DNA of 41,989 nucleotides from Myxococcaceae bacterium (GTDB taxonomy: Bacteria; Myxococcota; Myxococcia; Myxococcales; Myxococcaceae). The stretch is from positions 1 through 41,989 of the forward strand of contig JAFGNZ010000204.1 in NCBI GenBank assembly GCA_016926755.1. The letters are read 5' to 3'. Made by a program: the position numbers and the translations under genes. Positions 32,087-41,428 of this stretch are shown piece after piece. Every line of letters starts with the position of its first letter. Within the stretch, counting starts at the first letter, position 1. The notes under the pieces were generated by a model, which saw nothing but the letters and a program-made list of their open reading frames with translations, ran no database searches and was not told the origin of the DNA.

Positions 32087-32140
32087 AGGCCGGCTCTTTA
32101 CACCACCCGGCGCGGCGAGCGCATCAATGGTCCACGGGCA

Positions 32141-33082
32141 TCACAGCGAGGGGGCGAGCCGCTCGGCCGCCACGCGCAGGGTGACCACGTCGGCGTCCTC
32201 CTTCAGCCAGCGGAAGATGGCCGCGAGCCGCTCCAGCTTCCGGGCCGAGGCCACCCGGAGATCCCGCTGCCGGCGGACCAGCTCCGGCGGAACCCCGTCC
32301 GCCGCGTCCAGCACGTCCACGGCGTGCAGCTCGAAGTTGAAGAACGCGTCGCCCCGGCACGCGCACCACGCGGCGCGGACGGCGGGCCATGGCAGCGTGG
32401 TGGCGAAGGTGCCGATGAAGGGGAAGCGCACGCCCGGCGTCACCGCCATGGGCAGCTCCAGCACCGCCCCCGTCCCGCGCTGGTAGGGCCGAGCCGGGTC
32501 CGGCCGGTACGGCGTGCGCGGCGCCAGCAGGACGCGGGGACTGTCCAGTATCGAACGTGAGGGGCGCCCGGTCAGCGCCAGCGCCCCCATCACCGCGGCC
32601 TTGGCCGCGTAGTACGGGGCCGCCGGGAAGGTGGAGGAGCCGTAGAGGTACCCGCGCTCCACCGTGGCCGCGTAGAGCGCGGCGTTCAGCGTGTAGCCCG
32701 GGGCCCGGAAGCCCACGGGCCTGGCGCCGGTGGCCGCGAGGATGGCCTCCTCCCCGCGCGCCAGCTCCTCCCGGATGGACTCGGGGGAGCGCCGCGTCAG
32801 CGCGTAGTCGTGCGAGAAGCTGTGGTTGGCCGCCTCGATGCCGGCGGCGTGCGCCTCCCGGAGCGCCGCCGCGGCTCCCGCCTCCGCCAGATCCTCTCCA
32901 ATGGCGAAGAACGTCCCGGGCACGCCCACGGCGCGCAGCAGCTCCCGGAGGCGCGGCACGGCGGTGGTGTACACGAGCGCTCGGGCGCGCGCGTCCAGCA
33001 CCGTCTCGGGGAGGCCATGGATGCGGCAGTAGTGGTGGAGCGAGTCGAGATCGACGGAGATGGACGCGAGCCGGGCCGCCAC
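32141..33082 (-). CDS. polysaccharide deacetylase (NodB-like, CE4) family protein
   Basis: 313 residues. SISVDLDSLHHY (7-18) holds the motif-1 aspartates, GTFFAIGEDL follows, NHSFSHDYALT carries the metal-binding His-x3-His, and VGFRAPGYTL the motif-3 Arg. Later VLELPMAVTPGVRFPFIG and FNFELHAVDVLD fit the family. The enzyme should remove acetyl (or formyl) groups from a sugar, here perhaps one built by the neighbouring GT2. No signal peptide is visible, so it probably acts in the cytoplasm on a lipid-linked intermediate, as ArnD-like enzymes do. It lies 10 nt downstream of the GT2 gene. Confidence 0.92.
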   Translation of the reverse strand: MAARLASISVDLDSLHHYCRIHGLPETVLDARARALVYTTAVPRLRELLRAVGVPGTFFAIGEDLAEAGAAAALREAHAAGIEAANHSFSHDYALTRRSPESIREELARGEEAILAATGARPVGFRAPGYTLNAALYAATVERGYLYGSSTFPAAPYYAAKAAVMGALALTGRPSRSILDSPRVLLAPRTPYRPDPARPYQRGTGAVLELPMAVTPGVRFPFIGTFATTLPWPAVRAAWCACRGDAFFNFELHAVDVLDAADGVPPELVRRQRDLRVASARKLERLAAIFRWLKEDADVVTLRVAAERLAPSL

Positions 33083-33092
33083 GGCGCGCCTC

Positions 33093-33806
33093 TCAGGTGC
33101 CGCGGATGCGGATGACGTAGACGAGCTTCCCCACGTTCTTCAGCACGTTGGGCACGCGCCGGAAGAGGTGGATGGAGGGCTGGCGCTTCTCGTGGAGCTG
33201 GATGGGGATCTCCATCACCTTCAGCCCCTCGCGCCACGCGCGGATGACGAACTCGCTGGCGAACACGTCCATGTCCACCACGCACTGGGCGATGACGGGC
33301 AGCAGCGCCTCGCGCCGGAACGCCTTGAGCCCGTGCGTGTCCGTGCCCTTGAAGCCCAGCGTCACCTTCAGCAGCGTGTTGTGCACCCGCGTGGCCACGC
33401 GCCGCACGAGCGGGCGCTGATCACTGGCGCCCTTGGCGGCCTTGGAGCCCACCACCATGTCCGCCTCGCCTCGCTCCAGCCGGGGCAGCGCCGCCTCGTA
33501 GAAGACCAGATCGCACAGGTCGATCTCGTCGCACACCACGTAGGTGCCACGCGCCTTCAGGATGCCGGCCTTGAGCGCCGCGCCGTAGTTGGGCCGCTCC
33601 GAGTGGAACCACCGCAGGCGCGGGTTCTGCGCGCACAGCTGATCGAGCAGCTGGGGCGTCGAGTCGCGCGAGCCGTTCTCCGCGAAGATGACCTCGTAGT
33701 CCCAGCCGTGCGCGTCCAGCCCCTGGCACAGCTCCGCCGCCGCGGAGGCGATGATGGAGGCCTCGTTGTAGACGGGGATGACGATGGACAGGTACGGGGC
33801 GGCCAT
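33093..33806 (-). CDS. family 2 glycosyltransferase
   Basis: 237 residues from ATG 33806 (an earlier start adds six residues). LSIVIPVYNEASII (6-19) is the GT-A nucleotide-binding start. EVIFAENGSRDST (38-50) is next, and CDEIDLCD (92-99) supplies the DxD-type metal site. KAAKGASDQRPLVRR and DTHGLKAFRREALLP follow the dolichyl-phosphate mannose synthase-like subgroup that charges polyprenyl-phosphate carriers. No membrane span is present. With the adjacent deacetylase it resembles the 'transfer then deacetylate' logic of lipid-linked sugar modification. Confidence 0.93.
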   Translation of the reverse strand: MAAPYLSIVIPVYNEASIIASAAAELCQGLDAHGWDYEVIFAENGSRDSTPQLLDQLCAQNPRLRWFHSERPNYGAALKAGILKARGTYVVCDEIDLCDLVFYEAALPRLERGEADMVVGSKAAKGASDQRPLVRRVATRVHNTLLKVTLGFKGTDTHGLKAFRREALLPVIAQCVVDMDVFASEFVIRAWREGLKVMEIPIQLHEKRQPSIHLFRRVPNVLKNVGKLVYVIRIRGT

Positions 33807-33890
33807 GGTCGAGGGATGACGCACGGAGTCGGAGCGCCCGACCTACCATGCCCGGCGCCCACCGTCGACAACAGTCGATGGCCTCCGGCC

Positions 33891-35207
33891 TCACCGCCCG
33901 TTGAGCGTTCGGGCGCTGGCCCTGCCGCCGAGGATGGCGTCCTCCATGGAGGAATACTCCCACTGTCCGTAGCGGCCGGCCGTCAGGATCCGGGCATGCT
34001 CCAGGAACCGGAGGATCTCCGCCTTCGCCGGGCCGTACGCATCGTCATAGAGGACGTAGGCGTGGGGGATCTCCCGGGCGTGCGCGAAGAGGAGCTCCTC
34101 CTCCCCGTGGATCATCTGCGAGCGCACCAGATCCTCCACCGCATAGCGCTCGCACTGGGCCGGGGACAGCTCGCCGTGGTGGCTGTACTCCACGGAGAAG
34201 GTGGCCGTGTCCGGGGGCGCCAGCGGCGCGTACACCGCGGAGGGCGAGCCGATGCGGTACGTGTGGAACTCGGGCTCGGGCAGGTAGATCCAGTGCCAGG
34301 GCTGGCGGTTCTTCCCGCGGGCGGCCACGCAGACGTAGGTGACGGTGGTGGCGCGCAGGCGCCCGGCGGCGGCCCTCACCTCGTCCGGGACTCCCGCCGC
34401 CCCCCGGGCGAGCAGCCCCACCAGGTACGGCAGCGAGAGGGTGGAGAGCAGCTCCGAGTAGGCGAGCGTGCGCCCGTCCGAGAGGGAGACCTTGCGGGCC
34501 TTCCAGTCGATGGCGGTGGGCTCGGTGCGCACGCTCACCTCGCCGCCCTGGAGGTGGCGGAGCATGGCGCGGGCCAGGCTCTCGATGCCGCCCTCGCGCG
34601 GGTAGAGGAAGGAGGCGTTGTAGCCGAGCGCGTCGCTGCCCGCGCCGAGCGCGCCGTCCACCACCTCCTTGAGGGTAGGCCGCGGCACGAAGCGCCCCAC
34701 CCAGGCCGCCGACAGCTCCCGCGGGTGCACCGTCCAGAGCTTCTGGTTGTAGGGCACCATGAAGTTCTTCGCGAAGCCCTCTCCCATGTAGCGGAGGATG
34801 AACTCCTCGAAGTTGCGCGGCTCGCGCTCACGCAGCTCGCGACCCTTCTCGCCGTAGATGGCCTCCACGTAGCCCAGGAGGTTCTCCGAGATGACCTCCG
34901 GCGGCAGCCCGTGGGTGTTCACCTGGTACGGGAAGCGGGTGAAGACCCCTCGCGAGAAGATGCCGGCCCTCCGCTGGATGCTCACCATCTGCTCCGGGAG
35001 CCACAAAGTGTTCACCAGTTGCTTGATCTCCGGATCCCTCAGGTGAAGCCAGTGCCCGGTGGGATCGAAGTAGCAACCCGCGATGATCTCGGTCTTGATG
35101 AGGCCGCCGACCCGGTCTGTCTTCTCGATGAGGCGCCAGGGGCGCTCCAGAAAGTGGGCAGCGGACAGCCCCGCCAGGCCCGCTCCGAGGATGAGGGTGG
35201 GATCCAT
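33891..35207 (-). CDS. FAD-dependent amine-oxidase-like / UDP-galactopyranose-mutase-like protein
   Basis: 438 residues from ATG 35207. LILGAGLAGLSAAHFLE (5-21) is the FAD Rossmann fold, and IEKTDRVGGLIKTE (the GG doublet) follows. YFDPTGHWLHLRDPEI, KNFMVPYNQKLWTVHPREL and FLYPREGGIESLARAM are like protoporphyrinogen-oxidase/UGM-type proteins of surface-glycan clusters. The end RILTAGRYGQWEYSSMEDAILGGR is the second FAD-binding segment. It lies 84 nt upstream of the GT2 gene and is first in the minus-strand set. A long in-frame extension upstream (to 35978) is antisense to the repeats of the next gene and is not counted. Confidence 0.88.
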   Translation of the reverse strand: MDPTLILGAGLAGLSAAHFLERPWRLIEKTDRVGGLIKTEIIAGCYFDPTGHWLHLRDPEIKQLVNTLWLPEQMVSIQRRAGIFSRGVFTRFPYQVNTHGLPPEVISENLLGYVEAIYGEKGRELREREPRNFEEFILRYMGEGFAKNFMVPYNQKLWTVHPRELSAAWVGRFVPRPTLKEVVDGALGAGSDALGYNASFLYPREGGIESLARAMLRHLQGGEVSVRTEPTAIDWKARKVSLSDGRTLAYSELLSTLSLPYLVGLLARGAAGVPDEVRAAAGRLRATTVTYVCVAARGKNRQPWHWIYLPEPEFHTYRIGSPSAVYAPLAPPDTATFSVEYSHHGELSPAQCERYAVEDLVRSQMIHGEEELLFAHAREIPHAYVLYDDAYGPAKAEILRFLEHARILTAGRYGQWEYSSMEDAILGGRASARTLNGR

Positions 35208-35375
35208 GCCCTGCGGGTCTACCACCTCCGGCTCGGAGGTGGGGCAGGCACGTGCGCGCCCTCCCTCGCGGGCGGCCGCCCCCCTGCTCTCTCGCCTGGG
35301 CTCCAGGGGCCAGCGCGAGCCCGCGCGTTCGCGTTCTTTCCGCCCTGGAAACGCCTCTGATAGCCTGCGCGCTCC

Positions 35376-38300
35376 ATGAAAGTCTCGTGCCCGTCCTGCC
35401 AGACGACCTACAACATTGATGACAAGCGGATCCCGCCTGGCGGTGCGAAGCTGAAGTGCGCCCGGTGTCAGAACACCTTCCCCATCCGACCCCCCTCGGA
35501 TGACATACCCACGCCGATCGCCATTCCGCTGCCGGGCTCCGCCGCGCCCCAGTCCGCCGCCATCCCGCTGCCGGGCTCCGCCGCGCCCCGGTCCGCCGCC
35601 ATTCCGCTGCCGGGCTCCGCCGCGCCCCAGTCCGCCGCCATTCCCCTGCCGGGCTCCGCCGCGCCCCAGTCCGCTGCCATCCCCCTGCCCCCGGCACCGC
35701 AGGCCGGCGCCATTGCGCTGCCTCCGGCGCAGAGCTCCGGCGCCATCCCCCTGCCTCCCGCGCCCGCGGACGATCCCTTCGGCGCCGCTGGCGGCGGGGA
35801 CTACGCCTGGGACGAGACGGAGTCCACCCGCGTGGTGCCCCTGTCCTCCATCCCAAGCGCCGCGTACCGGGATCCACCGCCCGAGCCGGCCGCCCCCGCC
35901 TACGGCTTTCACGAGCCGCACGGCACGGCACGGGACTTCGACTTCTCCGACGCCCCCGCGGCCGAGCCCTTCGGCCATGATCCGAACGCGGCGGCGGGCT
36001 ACACCGACCCCTACGCCTCCTACGATCCGGGAGTGGCCGCGGAGGGCGCCATCCCGCTGCCTGGCTACCAGGAGTCGATCCCCCTGCCCGGGGACCCCAT
36101 GTCCCAGGGCGAGGCCATCCCGCTACCCGGCGGGGCGGACCCGAACGATCCCTTCGCCCTGCCGCCTCCCCCCACCGGCTACGCCGATCAGGGCTACGCC
36201 CAGCAGGGCTACGCCGATCAGGGCTACGCCGATCAGGGCTACGCCCAGCAGGGCGCTCCTCCCACGGAGGATCCGTTCGCCCTCCCCCCTCCGCCCGCGG
36301 CCCCGGAGCAGGATCCGTTCGCGCTGCCTCCCCCATCGGAGGACCCGTTCGCCCTGCCGCCGCCCCCAACGGGGATGCAGGGTGACGCCTACGCCATGCC
36401 TCCGGCTCCGGAGCAGGGGTTCTCCCTGCCGGAGATGGGGGTTCCCACGGAGCCGCTGCCCTCCGAGTCCTACGCCTTCCCGCCGCCGGCCGCGCCCACC
36501 GAGCCGGACCCGTTCGCCGTGGACCTCTCGCAGCCGCCCCCGCCGGCGCCCGCGCCTGACTACAGCATCGACTTCGGCGACCAGCCGCCCCCTTCCGCCC
36601 CTCCGCCCGCGGCCATCAACGTGGGCACCGACTTCGGGGACATCAGCTTCAATGATCCCCCTCCGCCCGGCGCCTCCGCGGCGGACTCCCTCGAGTTCGA
36701 CCCGACGGCCCCCTCGAGTCCCTCCGCCGGTGATGACCTCGAGGTGGATCTCTCCTCGCCCCTGCCGCCCCCTCCCACCCCGGGCAGCGCGGATGGCCTG
36801 GAGATGCTCAGCTTCATCGACGATGCCGCCAAGGACAGCGGCGCCAAGGGCGCTGCCAAGGCGAAGCGCTTCCACGTCCGCCGCCGCTCGGGCAAGGTCT
36901 TCGGCCCGTTCGAAGAGGGCGTCATCGTCAAGATGCTCGAGGAGGGCCAGCTCCTGGGCAACGAGGAGGTCTCCACCGACTCGGAGAGCTGGACGCCCAT
37001 CGGCACGATGGCCTCCTTCGCCGCCGCCATCCAGAGGCTGATGGAGGGCCCGTCCTCGAAGACCGGCCTGCCCGCCGTCTCCCCCACCGCCTCCCAGGAG
37101 CCCACCTCCAAGGCCGAGCAGAGCCCGGCCAACGTCAACGCGAACCTCGAGCGGGTGAAGCAGCTCTACGAGGGGCGCATGGCCACCGTCGCCGTGGTGG
37201 ACCGCAGCGGCTCCTACGAGAAGTGGCGCAAGCGCATGCCGTACCTCATCGGCGCCGGCGCGGCGACGCTCGTGCTGCTCATCGGCGCCAGCTTTGGCCT
37301 CACGCGCTACGGCGTCTTCGGCCACCGCAAGCTCTTCCCCCCACGCGTCTCGGCCGGCTCGCCCGCGGCCGCCAGCGTGGACACCGCGCGCAAGGAGCTG
37401 CTGCAGGACACCTTCGGCAGCTACCAGCAGGCGCGGGATCTGACCGCCAAGGTGCTCGCCACCAAGGAGTACCCCGAGGTCCGCGCGCTCTGGTGCCAGG
37501 CCGTCTTCTACCTCCAGCGCCGCTACGCCTCCGCGGATCAGAAGGACATCTCGCGCTGCCAGGCGGCCAAGGAGGACCTGGAGCTGCTCGGCTCCGGGAA
37601 CGTGGAGGCGCTCAAGGCCGTGGCGGGCTCCGCCCTGGCCCGGCGCCAGGCGGATGAGATCCTCGCGACCCTGAAGGATGCCTACAGCCGCGAGAGCAAC
37701 GCCAGGGACGTGGAGCTGGCCTTCCTGCTGGCCGAGGCCCATGCCCTCAAGCGTCAGGACAAGGAGGCCATGGCCACGCTCGAGCGGGCGCTCAAGGTCC
37801 ACAAGGACTCGGCCAAGGCCCTGCACATGATGGGCAACCTCCACCGGGACGCGGGCCGGGCCGCCGAGGCCTCCAAGGCCTACGAGGCGGCCTTCCAGGC
37901 TGATCCCACCCACGTCATCTCCGCGGTGGAGATGGCCGCGGTGGAGCTGCTGCTGCTCAAGGGGGATCCCGCCAAGGGCCTGCAGGCCGTGGAGAGCGCG
38001 CTGACGGAGAAGGCCCTGGCGGAGCTGGGCCCGGCGGAGATCGCCCGCGCCAAGGTGCTCAAGGGCGTGGCGCTCGCCGCGCAGTTCAAGCTCAAGGAGG
38101 CCGAGGCGGAGCTGAAGGACGCGCTGGAGAAGGACCCGAACTCCCTCTTCATCAAGGCCCAGCTGGCCCGCGTGCTGCGCGCCAGCCGAGACTTCGCCGG
38201 CGCCCTGCCGCTGTATGAGGCCGCGGTGAAGGAGGATCCCGGCACCATCGAGTACACGGAGGGCTACATCACCTCGCTGGTGATGCTGGGGAAGATGGCC

Positions 38301-39623
38301 GACGCGGCCAAGGCCGTGGAGGCTGCCAACTCCCGCTTCACCAATGACGCGCGCATCGCCCTGCTCTACGGCCGCATCGACGACGCGCGCGACCAGATCG
38401 CCTCCGCCGAGGAGCACTACCAGCGCGCCCTCAAGGCCGACCCCAACCTCTTCGAGGCCAACCTCTACCTGGGCCGCTTCTACCTGCGCCTGCGCCGCAA
38501 CGTGGACGCCCGCGCCCAGCTCGACGATGCGGCCAAGAAGGCCCCGGACACCGCCGGCGTGCACGCGGGCCTGGGCGAGCTGGCCCTCACGGAGAACAAG
38601 GTGGAGCTGGCCAAGCAGGAGTTCGAGCGCGCCGCCGAGCTCGATCCCAGCCTCGCGGAGGCCTACCTCGGCCTGTCCCGCGTGGCGCTGCTCAACGGGG
38701 ATCTGGAGAAGGCCCGGGCCAGCGCCAACAAGGCGCTGGAGCTGGATCCGCACCTGCTCAAGGACGGGCGCCTGCAGCGCGGCACCGTGCTGTGGCGGCT
38801 GGGCCAGCTCGACGAGGCGGTGGTGGAGCTGGAGAAGGCCAAGGAGGAGGATCCCCGCTCGGTCACCATCCCCATCACGCTGGGCGCGGTGCTCTACGAG
38901 AAGGGGGATCTGGCCGGCGCGGAGAAGAACCTCAGCCTCGCGCTCACCCGCGAGCCCTCCAACCACGAGGCGCTCTTCTACCTGGCCGTCGTCAAGGCCA
39001 AGCGCTCCGAGTACACCGGCGCCATCGAGCAGATGCGGCTCGCGGTGGAGAAGGCCCCCCAGCGGGCCGACTACCGCTTCGCCCTGGGAGACATCTACCG
39101 GAAGGACGAGCGCTTCGCCGAGGCCATCGAGGAGTGGAAGAAGACGATCGAGCTGGATCCGAAGAACGCGGACGCCTACGAGGCGCTCGGGCGCGTGTAC
39201 CTGGAGACCGGCGCCAAGGTGGAGGAGGCCATCTCCGTGCTCGAGTCCGCCCTCGCGGTGGATCCCAAGCGCAAGCGGGTGCTCGGCGCCATTGGTGATG
39301 CGTTCTTCACCGCCGGCCGCTGGGACGAGGCCGTCCGGCGCTACCAGAAGGCGCTCAAGGAGGCCCCGGAGCTCACCTACATCTATTACAAGATCGGCCG
39401 CGCCTTCTCCGAGCGCGAGCAGCACGGCCGCGCCATCGACTGGTACAAGAAGGCCGTCGCGGCGGAGCCGCAGAACGCCATGGCCTACTACTACCTGGCC
39501 TTCTCCTATAAGGACCGGCTCCGCAAGAAGGAGGCCGTCGCGGCCTTCAGGAAGTACCTGGAGCTCAAGCCGCAGGCCGAGGACAAGCGCGAGATCGAGG
39601 ACGAGATCGCCGCCCTCGAGTAG
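35376..39623 (+). CDS. zinc-ribbon / GYF / single-span / TPR envelope protein, gliding-machinery-like architecture
   Basis: 1415 residues. An MJ0042-type zinc ribbon opens the protein (Cys5, Cys8, Cys28, Cys31). Residues 41-490 are a proline-rich linker with four 13-residue IPLPGSAAP repeats, five GYA(D/Q)Q repeats, and DPFALPPP motifs. Residues 498-556 resemble a GYF domain (VRRRSGKVFGPFEEGVIVKML; GNEEVSTDSESWTPIG). A membrane span lies at about 622-644 (YLIGAGAATLVLLIGASFGL). The rest (670-1415) is a long TPR array for the periplasm. This plan recalls GltJ/AgmX- and GltI/AgmK-like proteins of Myxococcus gliding, where zinc-ribbon and GYF parts recruit polarity regulators. That is an architectural parallel, not an identified ortholog. 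It is monocistronic, and ends in a hairpin. Confidence 0.92.
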   Translation: MKVSCPSCQTTYNIDDKRIPPGGAKLKCARCQNTFPIRPPSDDIPTPIAIPLPGSAAPQSAAIPLPGSAAPRSAAIPLPGSAAPQSAAIPLPGSAAPQSAAIPLPPAPQAGAIALPPAQSSGAIPLPPAPADDPFGAAGGGDYAWDETESTRVVPLSSIPSAAYRDPPPEPAAPAYGFHEPHGTARDFDFSDAPAAEPFGHDPNAAAGYTDPYASYDPGVAAEGAIPLPGYQESIPLPGDPMSQGEAIPLPGGADPNDPFALPPPPTGYADQGYAQQGYADQGYADQGYAQQGAPPTEDPFALPPPPAAPEQDPFALPPPSEDPFALPPPPTGMQGDAYAMPPAPEQGFSLPEMGVPTEPLPSESYAFPPPAAPTEPDPFAVDLSQPPPPAPAPDYSIDFGDQPPPSAPPPAAINVGTDFGDISFNDPPPPGASAADSLEFDPTAPSSPSAGDDLEVDLSSPLPPPPTPGSADGLEMLSFIDDAAKDSGAKGAAKAKRFHVRRRSGKVFGPFEEGVIVKMLEEGQLLGNEEVSTDSESWTPIGTMASFAAAIQRLMEGPSSKTGLPAVSPTASQEPTSKAEQSPANVNANLERVKQLYEGRMATVAVVDRSGSYEKWRKRMPYLIGAGAATLVLLIGASFGLTRYGVFGHRKLFPPRVSAGSPAAASVDTARKELLQDTFGSYQQARDLTAKVLATKEYPEVRALWCQAVFYLQRRYASADQKDISRCQAAKEDLELLGSGNVEALKAVAGSALARRQADEILATLKDAYSRESNARDVELAFLLAEAHALKRQDKEAMATLERALKVHKDSAKALHMMGNLHRDAGRAAEASKAYEAAFQADPTHVISAVEMAAVELLLLKGDPAKGLQAVESALTEKALAELGPAEIARAKVLKGVALAAQFKLKEAEAELKDALEKDPNSLFIKAQLARVLRASRDFAGALPLYEAAVKEDPGTIEYTEGYITSLVMLGKMADAAKAVEAANSRFTNDARIALLYGRIDDARDQIASAEEHYQRALKADPNLFEANLYLGRFYLRLRRNVDARAQLDDAAKKAPDTAGVHAGLGELALTENKVELAKQEFERAAELDPSLAEAYLGLSRVALLNGDLEKARASANKALELDPHLLKDGRLQRGTVLWRLGQLDEAVVELEKAKEEDPRSVTIPITLGAVLYEKGDLAGAEKNLSLALTREPSNHEALFYLAVVKAKRSEYTGAIEQMRLAVEKAPQRADYRFALGDIYRKDERFAEAIEEWKKTIELDPKNADAYEALGRVYLETGAKVEEAISVLESALAVDPKRKRVLGAIGDAFFTAGRWDEAVRRYQKALKEAPELTYIYYKIGRAFSEREQHGRAIDWYKKAVAAEPQNAMAYYYLAFSYKDRLRKKEAVAAFRKYLELKPQAEDKREIEDEIAALE
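35523..35678 (+). repeat. four tandem 39-bp coding repeats (IPLPGSAAP[Q/R]SAA)
   Basis: Four near-identical 39-bp units sit inside the linker of the zinc-ribbon protein and keep frame. They differ by single bases (for example CAG/CGG in the third residue before the end). Degenerate IPLPPAP and IALPPAQ copies follow. Such an array can change copy number by slippage without breaking the gene. Confidence 0.9.
36177..36251 (+). repeat. five tandem 15-bp coding repeats (GYA[D/Q]Q)
   Basis: GGCTACGCCGATCAG and GGCTACGCCCAGCAG alternate in the order D, Q, D, D, Q. The array lies between two proline-rich DPFALPPP motifs of the same protein. Identical third positions point to recent expansion. Confidence 0.9.
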
Positions 39624-40997
<1,374 letters not shown>

Positions 40998-41005
40998 GCC
41001 ACATC

Positions 41006-41066
41006 CCCATTGCAATGGGCGATGGATCAGGTAGAAGAGCGGCCCCCGTGCAGCATGGCGGGCCGC
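41006..41066. promoter_or_regulatory. perfect 14-bp palindrome and hairpin between serS and tRNA-Ser
   Basis: CCCATTGCAATGGG (41006-41019) is a perfect 14-bp palindrome, unusual here for its AT-rich centre. It is followed by GCGGCCC (41039-41045) pairing with GGGCCGC (41060-41066), a 7-bp stem with a 14-nt loop and no T-run. The first could be an operator or a processing signal, the second the end of the serS transcript or a pre-tRNA leader stem. Confidence 0.4.
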
Positions 41067-41078
41067 ACGGCAGGCAGT

Positions 41079-41165
41079 GGAGGAGTGGCCGAGCGGCTGA
41101 AGGCAGCGGTCTTGAAAACCGCAGAGGGTGAAAGCTCTCCGTAGGTTCGAATCCTACCTCCTCCG
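41079..41165 (+). tRNA. tRNA-Ser (anticodon TGA)
   Basis: GGAGGAG at the 5' end pairs with CTCCTCC (41158-41164), with G as discriminator. The anticodon stem GCGGT/ACCGC holds loop CTTGAAA, anticodon TGA at 41113-41115, reading UCA (and by wobble other UCN). The long variable arm is that of a serine tRNA, and GGTTCGAATCC is the T-loop region. The CCA end is not encoded. Confidence 0.97.
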
Positions 41166-41208
41166 TATTTTGTGCTTGTTTCGAGCAGTTCTTTGACAGA
41201 GAAGAGTT

Positions 41209-41298
41209 GGAGAGATGGCCGAGAGGCTGAAGGCACAGGTTTGCTAAACCTGCATACTCGAAAGGGTATCGAGGGTTCGAATCCCTCTCTCTCCGCCA
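41209..41298 (+). tRNA. tRNA-Ser (anticodon GCT)
   Basis: GGAGAGA pairs with TCTCTCC (41288-41294), discriminator G, and CCA is encoded at 41296-41298. Anticodon stem CAGGT/ACCTG encloses TTGCTAA, anticodon GCT at 41243-41245, reading AGC/AGU. A long variable arm (CATACTCGAAAGGGTATCG) confirms a serine tRNA. Confidence 0.97.
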
Positions 41299-41329
41299 CT
41301 TAATCATCCGTAGCAGCGTTGGAAGACAC

Positions 41330-41406
41330 GCTCCCTTAGCTCAGCTGGATAGAGCGTCGGACTACGAATCCGAAGGCCGGAGGTTCGAATCCTCCAGGGA
41401 GCGCCA
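41330..41406 (+). tRNA. tRNA-Arg (anticodon ACG)
   Basis: GCTCCCT pairs with AGGGAGC (41396-41402), discriminator G, with encoded CCA (41404-41406). Anticodon stem TCGGA/TCCGA encloses CTACGAA, anticodon ACG at 41364-41366. The A34 of this tRNA must be deaminated to inosine to read CGU/CGC/CGA; the enzyme gene tadA begins 22 nt downstream. Confidence 0.97.
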
Positions 41407-41428
41407 CTCTTCCTCGCCGCTTCTCTCC

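Noticed and set aside
35208-35978. N-terminal extension of the FAD protein with GGGLGRGGARQ-type repeats
   Set aside because: The repeats are the reverse complement of the IPLPGSAAP coding repeats of the opposite gene. The Rossmann motif starts five residues after ATG 35207, as expected for the true N-terminus.
35523-36251. Tandem repeats considered as a CRISPR-like array
   Set aside because: Repeats are directly adjacent without spacers, are in frame and code for a low-complexity protein linker.
41192-41197. TTGACA before tRNA-Ser(GCT) as a -35 box
   Set aside because: The matching -10 position would fall inside the tRNA gene, so it cannot drive that tRNA; no other gene would use it.
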